A stretch of 64,000 nt of DNA from Algoriphagus alkaliphilus. Its GTDB lineage: Bacteria; Bacteroidota; Bacteroidia; Cytophagales; Cyclobacteriaceae. Below are positions 8,862 to 18,298 of the stretch, piece after piece. The translations under genes were made by a program, and so were the position numbers. Below the pieces are notes generated by a model that saw only the letters and a list, made by a program, of their open reading frames with translations, was not told the origin of the DNA and did not search any database. Where the stretch lies: NCBI RefSeq assembly GCF_900103735.1, contig NZ_FMXE01000008.1, positions 62,001 through 126,000 of the forward strand, written 5' to 3'. Position 1 is the stretch's first letter. Each line of letters opens with the position of its first letter.

Positions 8862-9551
8862 ATGATCTCAGCAGGAATTCTAATTTCCTTAGTTTGGACT
8901 TTTACTTTTTCAGATCCAAACTCAGGTTCAAGTACCACTCTAGTTCCACTAGAAAACAATCACTCTTCGGAAGTCATTTTTGAATCTTTAGCAAAAAAGC
9001 ATCAAAACATCCCAAATCTGGAGGCATTAAATTATGCGCTTGAAGGATGGGAAAAACTCGAGCATAATCTGGACAAGCCATTGTTGACCGTCATCGATTT
9101 CAGTCTTCCCTCTACTGAAAAGCGACTTTGGGTCATCGATGTGGAAAAGAGAGAAATTCTCCTCAACACGGTAGTCGCTCATGGAAGAAATACCGGTGAG
9201 CTCATGGCAAAGAATTTTTCAAATACCCCTGAATCCTTCCAAAGCAGCTTGGGATTCTATAAAACTGCTGAAACTTATCAGGGAAAACATGGATACTCGC
9301 TTCGACTGGATGGGCTGGAAAAAGGCTTCAATGATCAAGCCAGGGCACGCGCCATTGTGATTCATGGCGCTGAGTATGCGCGGGAAGAATTCGCAAAATC
9401 AACCGGCAGACTGGGAAGAAGCCTGGGCTGCCCTGCACTTCCTCCCGAACTGTCAGCAAAAGTGATTGATCTAATCAAAGAAGGCAGCTTGCTTTTCATT
9501 TATGGAAAAGATCAAAATTACTTGAACCAATCCACCTTGGTTCAACCCTGA
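8862..9551 (+). CDS. Exported L,D-transpeptidase-like (YkuD_2) protein
   Basis: A 229-residue protein of the murein L,D-transpeptidase catalytic family seen in many Bacteroidota. A short hydrophobic N-terminus (ISAGILISLVWTFTF) would act as signal or anchor. The catalytic region has the conserved His in VIHGAEYAREEF and the nucleophile Cys in GRSLGCPALP. Its N-terminal half, NYALEGWEKLE, is also typical of this family. It is predicted to act in the periplasm on peptidoglycan stem peptides. It stands convergent to two larger L,D-transpeptidase genes, stop codons abutting. The 300-bp stretch before it (8555-8861) is AT-rich and holds no other gene that I can support. Confidence 0.82.
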   Translation: MISAGILISLVWTFTFSDPNSGSSTTLVPLENNHSSEVIFESLAKKHQNIPNLEALNYALEGWEKLEHNLDKPLLTVIDFSLPSTEKRLWVIDVEKREILLNTVVAHGRNTGELMAKNFSNTPESFQSSLGFYKTAETYQGKHGYSLRLDGLEKGFNDQARARAIVIHGAEYAREEFAKSTGRLGRSLGCPALPPELSAKVIDLIKEGSLLFIYGKDQNYLNQSTLVQP

Positions 9552-11204
9552 TTATTTCCTGAGCAAAGTTAATATCTCCGCGTCTCTGTTGTAAATGTCC
9601 TGACGAAAATGGGCTTGGCCTTTCGAATCGGCCCAAAAAGTCAAATAAACCAAGGCGACGGGAATTTTTCGATTGAGGTTGACTATTCGCTCAGATTTTT
9701 GATTCATAGCTTGGTTGATTCTTTCGTCGGTCCATTCCGGCATGGCCCTGAGCAGGATTTTTGCAAATTCCGTGGGGTTTTGTAGGCGAATGCAGCCATG
9801 ACTAAGCGCACGATCTTCTCTGTCAAAAAGTGCTCTCGTAGGCGTATCGTGGATATAAACACTGAATCTATTGGGAAACATAAATTTCACAAGGCCTAGT
9901 GAATTACTTCCACCGGGTCTTTGGCGGATCATGTAAGGAAAAGATTTATTGGACCAATTAATTGTACTTGGATCTACCGGTTGTCCCGAAAAGGTCACCA
10001 CCTCCATATTTTTTTGCCGGAGATAATCCGGATTTCTGCGAATGGCCGGAATGATTTCATTGCGAGCGATCGAGTTGGGAATATTCCAATAGGGGCTAAA
10101 TACAATATAACTCATCGCTGCCGAAAAAATTGGAGTAGAATGGTACTGCCTCCCTACAATCACCTTAGATGAAAATAGGGTATCCATCTTATAGATATAG
10201 TCAAGCCGGTAATTTGCTATGTTCACCAATATGATTTCAGCTTCTTTCAATGTGTCAGGAAGCCACCTCAGTCGCTCCATGTTGACGGCAGCCCGATCCA
10301 GAAGCAAACTTGGTGAATTATTGATCCCGGCAACCGAATTTTTACCCAATGCCCCATCAGGTTCCATTCCGTTTTTACGCTGGAATTCCTTAACCCCTTC
10401 AAAAAGTAAGGAATCATACACTTTGGGGTTTTCCGTCTCATAGTACCCCATATATCCCCAAAATTGGAGGCGCTGTCGTATAATCGGAATTGAATTGTTA
10501 CTTTCTCCTACTTTGATGGTTTTATCAATTTTTATAGGTTTCCAATTCAGTGAATCCACCTTACTTTTCTCATCCAGCTGCCTGATTACCTCGCGTCCGC
10601 GTTTGTAACTAGTGAATTTGGGATAAATCGTTTCCAGATTTCTTCGGATTTCCCCCGATGCCAGCGAAACTGAGAGTAAGTCACCATAATTTACTTTTTG
10701 CGGTTTCCGTGCTATTTCCCAAGTCGATTTGAGAAGTGCAGGATTCACTTTTCCCCGTTCCAAATGAGCGGCAAGCTGAAAAAAAGCATCACTCAGCAAA
10801 AGCTCCAAATCAACAAGTTCGCCTAGATCATTGGGGACTTTGTTTTTTTTGTTGGCTTCAAAAGTATTGAAAAAGGTATCAACCAGACCTAAATGGTATT
10901 CTTGAGGGTCTAAGCCGTCAAACTTGGATTGGCGAATTTCAAATCTTAACTCATAGGCCAATTCAGTCAGGATCCCATCAGATGACCAGATTTCGCGGAA
11001 TTCCCTATTTGAATAAAAGGAAAAAATATCTCCGGAGGCACTCAAGTTTTGATTTTTGATGGAAAGTAATCTGCCCGGTTGAATACTCTCCAGTTTGAGT
11101 CGGATTTGATCTTGCAAGGGATCTTGGTCACCGTGAGTACTTGCCAATAGAAATAAGGGCGAAAACCCCAAAAAAAGGATAAAAGTGATTTTCCGAATCA
11201 TCAT
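9552..11204 (-). CDS. L,D-transpeptidase, YcbB type (tandem copy A)
   Basis: A 550-residue exported peptidoglycan cross-linking enzyme. After a signal peptide (ITFILFLGFSPLFLLAS) come an N-terminal scaffold domain, a peptidoglycan-binding repeat around VKEFQRKNGMEPDGALG, and the YkuD catalytic domain with IHDTPTRALF and the nucleophile Cys in SHGCIRLQNP (about residue 471). The C-terminal tail FWADSKGQAHFRQDIYNRD is typical of YcbB-like proteins. Length matches that family. Two adjacent Met codons (11204, 11201) are possible starts; an earlier in-frame GTG is less likely. It is a clear paralogue of the next gene upstream and the last gene of the Kdo/transpeptidase run. Confidence 0.9.
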   Translation of the reverse strand: MMIRKITFILFLGFSPLFLLASTHGDQDPLQDQIRLKLESIQPGRLLSIKNQNLSASGDIFSFYSNREFREIWSSDGILTELAYELRFEIRQSKFDGLDPQEYHLGLVDTFFNTFEANKKNKVPNDLGELVDLELLLSDAFFQLAAHLERGKVNPALLKSTWEIARKPQKVNYGDLLSVSLASGEIRRNLETIYPKFTSYKRGREVIRQLDEKSKVDSLNWKPIKIDKTIKVGESNNSIPIIRQRLQFWGYMGYYETENPKVYDSLLFEGVKEFQRKNGMEPDGALGKNSVAGINNSPSLLLDRAAVNMERLRWLPDTLKEAEIILVNIANYRLDYIYKMDTLFSSKVIVGRQYHSTPIFSAAMSYIVFSPYWNIPNSIARNEIIPAIRRNPDYLRQKNMEVVTFSGQPVDPSTINWSNKSFPYMIRQRPGGSNSLGLVKFMFPNRFSVYIHDTPTRALFDREDRALSHGCIRLQNPTEFAKILLRAMPEWTDERINQAMNQKSERIVNLNRKIPVALVYLTFWADSKGQAHFRQDIYNRDAEILTLLRK

Positions 11205-11285
11205 AAGTAGTCTACAGTAAGTCACTGTAAAACTAGAATTATCCCTTCAGAAAACCACTGCTATTTGCTCAAAAGCGGTATATCT

Positions 11286-12941
11286 TTACTCCGTCCCCTT
11301 CAATGCCAATAATACTTCCTGATCACGATTGTATATATCTGACCTAAAATGAGGCGCCCCATTGGAATCAGCCCAGAATGTCAGGTAAAAGATCACAACC
11401 GGAATGTGTTTTTTCAACTGTACGATTTGCTCTTTTTCCTGATTCATAGCCTCATTGATTTTCTCTGAAGTCCAAGAGGGATCGTCTTTCAGTAAAAGTG
11501 CTGCGAATTTTTCCGGATCTTGAATTCGGATACAACCATGACTCAAAGCCCTGTTTTCCAATTGAAACAAACTTCTCGCCGGAGTATCATGGATGTATAT
11601 GCTGTGTTCATTTGGAAACATAAACTTTACCAATCCCAAGGAATTGGAGCCTCCCGGCTTTTGACGAATCAAATATGGAAAAGTCTCAGCGGACCAATCA
11701 CCCGGTTTTGGGTTGACCGGTTCACCGGAACTCGTGACCACTTCCATGTTTTTTTGAGCTAAATATTTTGGGTTTTTCCGTACTGCAGGCACAATTTCAT
11801 CTTTTGTGATCGATGCTGGAATATTCCAGTAAGGGCTAAAAGCGATGTAAGTCATCGGTGCACTGAAAACCGGGGACGCATTATACTCCTTCCCCACAAT
11901 AACTTTAGCTGTTAAAACCGTATCGAGTTTGTTAAGATAGTCCAATTGATAATTTGCCACATTGACCAAAATAAGCTCTGAGTCTCTAAGCGTATCCGAA
12001 AGCCAACGCAATCTTTCCATATTCACCGCTGCGATGTCCAATAGTCTGGCTGGAGAATTATTCAGGCTTTCGGCAGTCAAATTACCAATGGCGCCATCAG
12101 GCTCCATCCCATTGTTCAGCTGGTATTTTTTCAGGCCCTCTTCCATCTGTGGATCGAAGACCAAATTATCTTTCAACTCGTAGGGCTTAAGATAACCCCA
12201 AAAAATCAAGCGGTTCCGTAAACCCGGAACAGAAGCATGGGAGTCGCCGATTTTCAAAGACTTTTTCAAATTGACAGTTTTCCAAACCAGGGTGTCAATT
12301 TTCCGCTTTTCATCCAAATCCCGGATTACCTCTCTTCCCTTCTTGTATATCTTAAATTCCGGGTATAGACTTTCAAGCCCATCTTTGATTGACCCTTTTC
12401 GGATAGACTCGTTCAAAAGCTCGTTATAATTGATGCTGGGTGTATTTACTCCCAGATCCCATGCAGATTTGAGTTTGCTTGGATCGATTTTTCCAATTTC
12501 CAGATGCCTTGCCAGCTGGAAAAAAGCATCTGTAAGCATCAGATCCAAATCTGCCAAATCTGCAAATGGTTTGGCTTTCAGTTTTCCTTTTTGGTCGGAA
12601 ATTGCCAGAAATAACAGCTCAATTTCTGAAGCGTGATAGTCTTCCGGGTTGAGTCCATCATATTTTGACTCGCCGATTTCAAATTTGAGTTCCTCCCCTA
12701 GCTTGGTGAGTTTTCCGTTGCTGGACCAAGCCTCCGCATACTCCCTTTCGGCATAAAAAAGCCGAAGCTCCTCGCTCGCTTTGAGCGACGTTTCACCGAT
12801 TTTTAGCGACACTTCGGAAGACTGGCCTTCCAGTCTGGTTTGTAATTCTTCTGTTAAATCTGATTTTTTATTAAAAAGGGTAACCCAAAGGATACCCAAA
12901 ATCACACATACTGCTATGCCAATGGCAAGTACTTTTTTCAT
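11286..12941 (-). CDS. L,D-transpeptidase, YcbB type (tandem copy B)
   Basis: A 551-residue paralogue of the downstream gene, sharing the same order of parts: an N-terminal membrane anchor (VLAIGIAVCVILGILWVTLF), scaffold domain, peptidoglycan-binding repeat (LKKYQLNNGMEPDGAIG) and YkuD domain with IHDTPARSLF and Cys470 in SHGCIRIQDP. Unlike copy A, its N-terminus looks like an uncleaved anchor and not a cut signal, so the two may differ in location. It starts 16 bases after the kdsA stop, so it is very likely co-transcribed with the Kdo genes. The tandem arrangement indicates local duplication followed by divergence. Confidence 0.9.
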   Translation of the reverse strand: MKKVLAIGIAVCVILGILWVTLFNKKSDLTEELQTRLEGQSSEVSLKIGETSLKASEELRLFYAEREYAEAWSSNGKLTKLGEELKFEIGESKYDGLNPEDYHASEIELLFLAISDQKGKLKAKPFADLADLDLMLTDAFFQLARHLEIGKIDPSKLKSAWDLGVNTPSINYNELLNESIRKGSIKDGLESLYPEFKIYKKGREVIRDLDEKRKIDTLVWKTVNLKKSLKIGDSHASVPGLRNRLIFWGYLKPYELKDNLVFDPQMEEGLKKYQLNNGMEPDGAIGNLTAESLNNSPARLLDIAAVNMERLRWLSDTLRDSELILVNVANYQLDYLNKLDTVLTAKVIVGKEYNASPVFSAPMTYIAFSPYWNIPASITKDEIVPAVRKNPKYLAQKNMEVVTSSGEPVNPKPGDWSAETFPYLIRQKPGGSNSLGLVKFMFPNEHSIYIHDTPARSLFQLENRALSHGCIRIQDPEKFAALLLKDDPSWTSEKINEAMNQEKEQIVQLKKHIPVVIFYLTFWADSNGAPHFRSDIYNRDQEVLLALKGTE

Positions 12942-12957
12942 ATCTGAGTTGATGGTT

Positions 12958-13806
12958 TTACTCCACTGCGAAGTCTTGAAACTTCCTCCCCAAAAGCCAT
13001 GCTTCTTTTAACATATTGAGAAAATCGCCCATTCTGTGTAGTGGTATTAAGTTTGGCCCATCACTAAGCGCTTTTGCTGGCTCCGGATGAGTCTCAATAA
13101 AAAATCCATCAATTCCCGTAGCTGCGGCAGCTCTTGCCAGAATTGGGGCAAATTCTCGCTGCCCTCCACTGCTTCCACCTTGCCCTCCCGGCTGCTGGAC
13201 AGAGTGCGTAATATCAAATACTACCGGAGCAAACTGACGCATGATCGGAAGGCCACGCATATCCACCACCAAATTGTGATAACCTAAGGAAAATCCCCGT
13301 TCTGTCAGGCATACATTTTCATTCCCTGTGGATCGTACCTTGGTCACGGCGTATTGCATGTCCTCCGGCGCCATAAATTGACCCCGCTTGATTTTGACTG
13401 CTTTCCCGGTTTGGCCTGCAGCCAAAAGCAAGTCCGTCTGTCGACAAAGAAAAGCCGGAATCTGAAGCACGTCGACAACTTCAGCCACTTCAGCAGCTTG
13501 GTAGCTTTCGTGAATATCCGTCACCAGAGGGACGTTAAGCGTCTTCCCTACCCGTTCCAATACTTCCAATGATTTGTCCATCCCGATACTTCTGAAAGAT
13601 CCGGATGAAGTACGATTTGCTTTGTCAAAGGAGGCCTTGAAAACATACGAAAAGCCATACTGATCGGCCCAGGACTTCACTTTGCTACCTATTTCGATAC
13701 AAATATCATAACTCTCGACGGCGCAAGGGCCAGAAAAAAGCACGGGCTTATCAGCTCCCAAAACTACACCCTCACGGATGTGCATGGTATGGTTGGTTCT
13801 GTTCAT
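12958..13806 (-). CDS. kdsA: 3-deoxy-8-phosphooctulonate synthase
   Basis: Condenses arabinose 5-phosphate with phosphoenolpyruvate to Kdo 8-phosphate for lipopolysaccharide. Family landmarks include [62 protein letters not shown] and [17 protein letters not shown]. The 282-residue length matches known KdsA proteins. The start ATG overlaps the stop of kdsC by four bases, giving translational coupling of two consecutive steps of the pathway (KdsA makes the substrate of KdsC). It is cytoplasmic. The downstream L,D-transpeptidase follows after only 16 bases. Confidence 0.96.
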   Translation of the reverse strand: MNRTNHTMHIREGVVLGADKPVLFSGPCAVESYDICIEIGSKVKSWADQYGFSYVFKASFDKANRTSSGSFRSIGMDKSLEVLERVGKTLNVPLVTDIHESYQAAEVAEVVDVLQIPAFLCRQTDLLLAAGQTGKAVKIKRGQFMAPEDMQYAVTKVRSTGNENVCLTERGFSLGYHNLVVDMRGLPIMRQFAPVVFDITHSVQQPGGQGGSSGGQREFAPILARAAAATGIDGFFIETHPEPAKALSDGPNLIPLHRMGDFLNMLKEAWLLGRKFQDFAVE

Positions 13807-14378
13807 AATTCCTTTTTGGATAAATTTTCAATAATCGGGACAAGCTGACCTTTTGAATGCAAAAGAATATCAGCCACTTCGCGAAATACACCCTTGCCTC
13901 CGGCAAATGGAGAAACGTGATGCGCATAAATCTTCACATAGGGCAAGGCATCAGCTGGTGAAATTGCCAGACCAACATTGGCCAAAATCGGTAAATCAAT
14001 CAAATCATCACCGATGTAGGCAACTTCTTCCATGCTGACCTCAATCGTCTGGAGGATCTCCTCAAGTTTTTTTCCTTTGTCTTTGATTCCATGGTAGTGA
14101 AAATCAAACTTGAGTTCCTCACACCGATTTTCCACCACTTGAGAAGCTCTGCCCGTGATCGCTCCGACCAGAATTTTTGCCTTTCGGAGATGCTGGACGA
14201 TCAGTCCGTCTTTGACATTGTATTTTTTGTACTCAATCCCCTGATCATCATAGATAATCCCTCCATCAGTCATCACTCCATCAATGTCCGTGATGAGGAC
14301 TTTGATGGATTTAGCTCTTGTGAAAACTTCCTCCGACACATGTGCCAGGTAGTGATTTATTGTTTTTTCTGCTTCCAT
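13803..14378 (-). CDS. kdsC: 3-deoxy-8-phosphooctulonate phosphatase (HAD)
   Basis: Removes phosphate from Kdo 8-phosphate to release Kdo. It is a capless C0-type HAD phosphatase of 191 residues with the nucleophile and acid/base pair Asp31 and Asp33 in [13 protein letters not shown], motif II in VGAITGRAS, Lys in KGKKLEEI and motif IV in [13 protein letters not shown]. It lies between the GNAT-nitrilase gene (22-base overlap) and kdsA (4-base overlap). The usual kdsD and kdsB genes are not in this window. Confidence 0.93.
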   Translation of the reverse strand: MEAEKTINHYLAHVSEEVFTRAKSIKVLITDIDGVMTDGGIIYDDQGIEYKKYNVKDGLIVQHLRKAKILVGAITGRASQVVENRCEELKFDFHYHGIKDKGKKLEEILQTIEVSMEEVAYIGDDLIDLPILANVGLAISPADALPYVKIYAHHVSPFAGGKGVFREVADILLHSKGQLVPIIENLSKKEL

Positions 14379-15901
14379 TGTACTGAGTAAAGATCCAATC
14401 TACGTTGTTCCAAATTCCTGACACTTCCTGCCTTCCGCTGCTTGGTAAGTAGATCGAGATCAACATCGGCCACGATGATGGTCTCCTCATTTTCTGAGGC
14501 TTGCGCTACAATCGCATCGTGGGGAAATGAAAAATCCGAAGGGGAAAAAATAGCTGCCTGAGAATATTGGATGTCCATATTTTCAACTTTTGGGAGGTTA
14601 CCCACCGAACCTGTAATGGCGACATAACACTCATTCTCAATCGCACGAGACCTTGCACAGGTATTTACCCGAAGGAAGGCGTTTTTGGTATCGGTCCAGA
14701 AGGGCACAAACAGAATGTCCATTTCCTGCTCGGCAAGGATCCTTCCCAATTCAGGAAATTCCACATCGTAACAGATCAAAATCCCTATTCTACCCGCATC
14801 AGTATCGAAGACGTGAATCCCATTCCCCCCTTGCAGACCCCAATATGCCGCCTCATCGGGAGTGATGTGCAATTTGTACTGTTTGTCCTGAGTTCCATCC
14901 CTACGACAGAGGTAGCTGACATTACGCAATTTTTTACCATCGTATTCAGGCATCGATCCTGCCACGATGTTCACGTTGTAGGACACTGCCAATTCACTCA
15001 TCCTACCGACAATTTCATCGGTATAATCGGCCAGATTACGAATGGCCTCAGATGCATCCATATCATTGAACTCAGCCAAAAGAGGAGCATTGAAAAATTC
15101 AGGCAAAAGGCAAAAGTCGGATTTATAACCGGAAACCGTATCAATAAAAAACTCTACCTGCTGCATCAGATCGTCCACATTGGAAAAGCGGCGCATTTTC
15201 CACTGTACCAATCCAAGCCTGACGATGGACTTCTTGTTGCCGATGAGTTTTTCATCCTTTTCATAATAGATATTGATCCATTCGAGCAAAGTCGCATAGG
15301 CACGGGAATCGGTATCCTCTGGCAAATATTTGGTGATCACCTTGCGAACGTGAAACTCATTGGCCAACTGAAAAGACAGCACCGGATCAAAGATCTCCCG
15401 ATTTTTAACCAGATCGATGTATTTACGCGGAGTCATTTCATCCGCGTATTTCGAATACCCGGGAATCCGTCCACCTGCAATGATGGATCTTAGGTTTAGA
15501 TTTTCACAGAGTTCTTTTCTGGCATCATATAGCCGTCGGCCAAGCCGCATTCCCCGATAATCAGCGTGCACAAAAACATCGGTACCATAGAGGGTGTCTC
15601 CGTCATCATCGTGGGTGTCAAATTTCCCAAAACCGGTGATCTGATCATAGGTATGGTTGTCACCAAACTTCGCATAATCCACCACGATGCTCAAAGCAGC
15701 TGCAATGACAACCCCATTATCCTCGATACATATTTGACCTTCCGGAAAAACTTTCAGTTGGTTTTTAAGCTCTGCCTTAGTCCATGCACCACCTTGATTT
15801 TTATAAATTGACACCATGATGTCCCGAATACCATCATAGTCTGACAGCTTGATATTCCGGAGTTTTAGACGGTGTTCTAATTCTTCTCTTTGTTTACTCA
15901 T
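14357..15901 (-). CDS. GNAT acetyltransferase / carbon-nitrogen hydrolase fusion
   Basis: A 514-residue two-domain cytoplasmic protein. Residues about 10-200 form a GNAT N-acetyltransferase with the acetyl-CoA loop near RGMRLGRRLYDARKEL. Residues about 225-510 form a nitrilase-superfamily amidase with the catalytic triad Glu268 (LLPEFFNAP), Lys343 (QYKLHIT) and Cys377 (ILICYDVEFPELG). This fusion is known in several phyla, but its substrate is not established. Its stop lies inside the 5' end of kdsC (22-base overlap), so it appears to head the Kdo operon. Whether it acts on a cell-envelope compound is only an inference from this position. Confidence 0.9.
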   Translation of the reverse strand: MSKQREELEHRLKLRNIKLSDYDGIRDIMVSIYKNQGGAWTKAELKNQLKVFPEGQICIEDNGVVIAAALSIVVDYAKFGDNHTYDQITGFGKFDTHDDDGDTLYGTDVFVHADYRGMRLGRRLYDARKELCENLNLRSIIAGGRIPGYSKYADEMTPRKYIDLVKNREIFDPVLSFQLANEFHVRKVITKYLPEDTDSRAYATLLEWINIYYEKDEKLIGNKKSIVRLGLVQWKMRRFSNVDDLMQQVEFFIDTVSGYKSDFCLLPEFFNAPLLAEFNDMDASEAIRNLADYTDEIVGRMSELAVSYNVNIVAGSMPEYDGKKLRNVSYLCRRDGTQDKQYKLHITPDEAAYWGLQGGNGIHVFDTDAGRIGILICYDVEFPELGRILAEQEMDILFVPFWTDTKNAFLRVNTCARSRAIENECYVAITGSVGNLPKVENMDIQYSQAAIFSPSDFSFPHDAIVAQASENEETIIVADVDLDLLTKQRKAGSVRNLEQRRLDLYSVQWKQKKQ

Positions 15902-16059
15902 AAAGTCAAAATTAAAAATAATCAGTCAATTATTTCAAAACTGACATTCACCAAGGTCAAAATCAAAAGATTCTACCGAACAGAATTATTTTTGAAAACA
16001 AAATTGGTTTCCCGGGTTAAGAATAAATAGTTTAAGGATCGAAATTTGGTGTTTAGTAG

Positions 16060-16281
16060 TTTAGCAGAGCGTTAAATTCAGAGGATTTCGATAGCTATGG
16101 TGACAACCGTCTTAATTTTAACTTTAGGGTATGTACAAGTGATTATGTCAATAAACCAAATGTGCTGAAAAACCAACTTTACTACGCTATTTTTAAGCGA
16201 TTTACTGCCGAAAATGTCGAGATTCCGTTTCCACAGTGCAACTTACATTTAAAGTCAGGGTTTGAAAAATTGGGAATTTAG
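16060..16281 (+). pseudogene. Remnant of an MscS-type mechanosensitive channel (C-terminus only)
   Basis: In this frame a stop-free stretch reads GDNRLNFNFRV, then LKNQLYYAIFKRF, then VEIPFPQCNLHLKSG and a stop. This is the hallmark end of the MscS cytoplasmic domain, where family members have strand-RVW, helix and IPFPQRDLH. The membrane helices and upper part of the domain are absent: a stop codon lies at 16057-16059, and the 155 bases between the preceding gene and this point hold no matching sequence in any frame. There is no start codon at the expected place. It is therefore a decayed 3' end, filling most of the 15902-16331 gap. Confidence 0.75.
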
Positions 16282-16331
16282 TCTAAATTTCTGCCTAGCA
16301 ATTGATTAGGGAAATTGCGACTCATTAAAAA

Positions 16332-17255
16332 ATGAAAAGATTACTCATAATATTATTTCTTTTCCCGTCTTTTTCTACTTATTCCCAAAGCTTCTATCGC
16401 TATAGGTTTGAAGAGCCTTGGTCAATATCCGCTGGAATTGGACCTTCACAATATTTTGGAGAACTCTATTCATTTTGGAAATACAACGAGGGAATTCAGC
16501 TGGATTATAATGCCAATTTTGCGGTGAATTATATTTTTGGAACCCATCTTAAAGCTAGACTGGAGGGAACCTATTATAGAATATCCGGTTCGGACCCACC
16601 TTCCGATCCAAGAGCATTTCGAACACCGAGAAACCTACACTTTCGCGCCAATAATATTGAGGTAGCGGCACTCATAGAGTATTATTGGCACCCTGTTAAA
16701 GTGAATAATATCACCAGACACCTTTGGAATCCATACATATTTTTTGGGGTAGGAATGTCTACCAACAATCCAAAGGCTGAGCTCAACGGAACCTGGGTAG
16801 ACCTACGCCCGCTTCAGCTTGAAAACAACCCTTACAATGACAAAATTGTAGTTTTCCCGATGGGCCTAGGCTTCAAATACAAGCTTAATGTCTACATGGA
16901 CATGAAGATTGAAGGAAATTATCGCTTTACCCTCACCGATTACATGGATGACATTTCTGCGTTCAACGTCAGTGAATTTTACCTTGATTTGGTTGATGAC
17001 TACGTCACAGGAAATAACCCCGATCGCCTTCGGCTAGCCATACGAAATCCCAGCTTTGTATTGGACAATGGTGAACCGGATGTAGATAAAATTTTGAGAA
17101 ATCAGGGAAGAGTACGCCGAGGGTCCGGCCTTACCCACCGTTATGATGGGTATATGACCGTAAGTGTAGGTGTTGAAATTTACCTTTCACCGGATATTTG
17201 GGACAACTGGATATTCCGAAACAGAATCTACGAGAAGCGTTTCAGATTTTGGTAA
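16332..17255 (+). CDS. DUF6089-type outer-membrane beta-barrel protein
   Basis: A 307-residue exported protein. It has a cleavable signal peptide (LLIILFLFPSFSTYSQS), then WSISAGIGPSQYFGEL, a motif typical of the DUF6089 barrel family of Bacteroidota. Further strands such as HLKARLEGTYYRIS, YIFFGVGMSTNNPKAE and FPMGLGFKYKLNVYMDMKIEG fit a porin-like barrel with long loops, and the chain ends in a Phe/Trp terminal strand (KRFRFW), a usual outer-membrane insertion signal. No specific substrate can be given. Its stop directly abuts the stop of the convergent universal stress gene. Confidence 0.85.
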   Translation: MKRLLIILFLFPSFSTYSQSFYRYRFEEPWSISAGIGPSQYFGELYSFWKYNEGIQLDYNANFAVNYIFGTHLKARLEGTYYRISGSDPPSDPRAFRTPRNLHFRANNIEVAALIEYYWHPVKVNNITRHLWNPYIFFGVGMSTNNPKAELNGTWVDLRPLQLENNPYNDKIVVFPMGLGFKYKLNVYMDMKIEGNYRFTLTDYMDDISAFNVSEFYLDLVDDYVTGNNPDRLRLAIRNPSFVLDNGEPDVDKILRNQGRVRRGSGLTHRYDGYMTVSVGVEIYLSPDIWDNWIFRNRIYEKRFRFW

Positions 17256-18080
17256 TCAAGACTTAATACTTAATATGCCGAGATCTGATTTGAATATCAG
17301 CGTTTCTGTGGTCCCGATGACATAAGAGGATGCATGGCCTCGCTCTCCGGAGACAATTCCCAGAAGCCGAATTCCTTTTTTTTCACAAAACTCCATGATG
17401 CCCTTTTCAGGGTCTTCATGATTATACACATAGCGATGGATTACAAACTGCTCATGTCCCTTGCCAAACTCCGCCATATCCCTGTCTGATTTAGAGGAAT
17501 TAGTGAAATGAGCTGGCGTGTTTACATAGAGTAGGTGAATTGACGTTTTGAAAATTTTTGCAAGGGGAAGTATTTTTTCAAAAGCGACTTTCCCTGTTTT
17601 GTTGAATACCGTTGCAAAAGCAATTTTTCGGAAAGCATTTCCATCCAAAGCGCTTTTTACCGCTAAAACGGGACATGGTGCGAAACGAATTACTTTTTGC
17701 AGTGTTGATCCGATAAAATTCCCCTCCACGTGTCCTTTCCCATACGCTCCTATCACGATCAGGTCGGCAAATGATTGCTCGGCTACTCTTAGGATTTGCT
17801 CATATGGCACACCTATTTTTATGATTTGCTCTATTTGAGCTTTAGCCGGAGCAACTGATTTAATATATCCGGGCAAAACCTCCATGGCCTCTTGACGCTC
17901 CTCCAGCAATTGGGGGTACTTTAGTTTTGCTTCTTCGGACAGTAAATCCCAATCTATTTCAGAAGGTATAACAGTCACACAGATGATCTTGGCTTGATTC
18001 TTCGCGCAAATCCGCTGTGCGGTTTGTAAAGCAGCAAGTGAATAAGTCGAAAAATCAAAGGGAACTAGAATAGTTTTCAT
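17256..18080 (-). CDS. Universal stress protein, two UspA domains
   Basis: A 274-residue cytoplasmic protein with two tandem Usp domains. The first (about 1-140) begins KTILVPFDFSTYSLAAL and carries an ATP-binding loop, GAYGKGHVEGNFIGS, of the G2xGx9GS type. The second (about 150-274) begins FRKIAFATVF and ends with a degenerate loop in GHASSYVIGTTE, so probably only the first half binds nucleotide well. Such proteins respond to starvation, redox or growth arrest; nothing here shows the signal. Convergent with the upstream barrel gene. Confidence 0.9.
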   Translation of the reverse strand: MKTILVPFDFSTYSLAALQTAQRICAKNQAKIICVTVIPSEIDWDLLSEEAKLKYPQLLEERQEAMEVLPGYIKSVAPAKAQIEQIIKIGVPYEQILRVAEQSFADLIVIGAYGKGHVEGNFIGSTLQKVIRFAPCPVLAVKSALDGNAFRKIAFATVFNKTGKVAFEKILPLAKIFKTSIHLLYVNTPAHFTNSSKSDRDMAEFGKGHEQFVIHRYVYNHEDPEKGIMEFCEKKGIRLLGIVSGERGHASSYVIGTTETLIFKSDLGILSIKS

Positions 18081-18298
18081 AGAATTTGGGCTATTAGTTA
18101 GGCACTAAATTTCCAACTTCCTATTTAGAATCTCATTGCGTTAAATCAGGAAAAAACCTGATATATGTTAGGAAATAAAGCATGAGGCGATATGCCGTGG
18201 ACAGATGATCAATCCACTACCTAAGTGAAAAAGCCTGCATGGGGTAGTCAGGTGTGACTATTACGAAACAATTTTAAACAGACGAAACAGCGAACTAC

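Noticed and set aside
14567..15493. A 308-residue forward open frame opposite the GNAT-nitrilase gene
   Set aside because: Antisense to a gene with all catalytic residues; its composition (many His, Ile and Phe) is that of a shadow frame.
18144..18162. ATCAGG-A6-CCTGAT hairpin between the stress protein and GNAT genes
   Set aside because: Six-base stem without T-run; could easily arise by chance.
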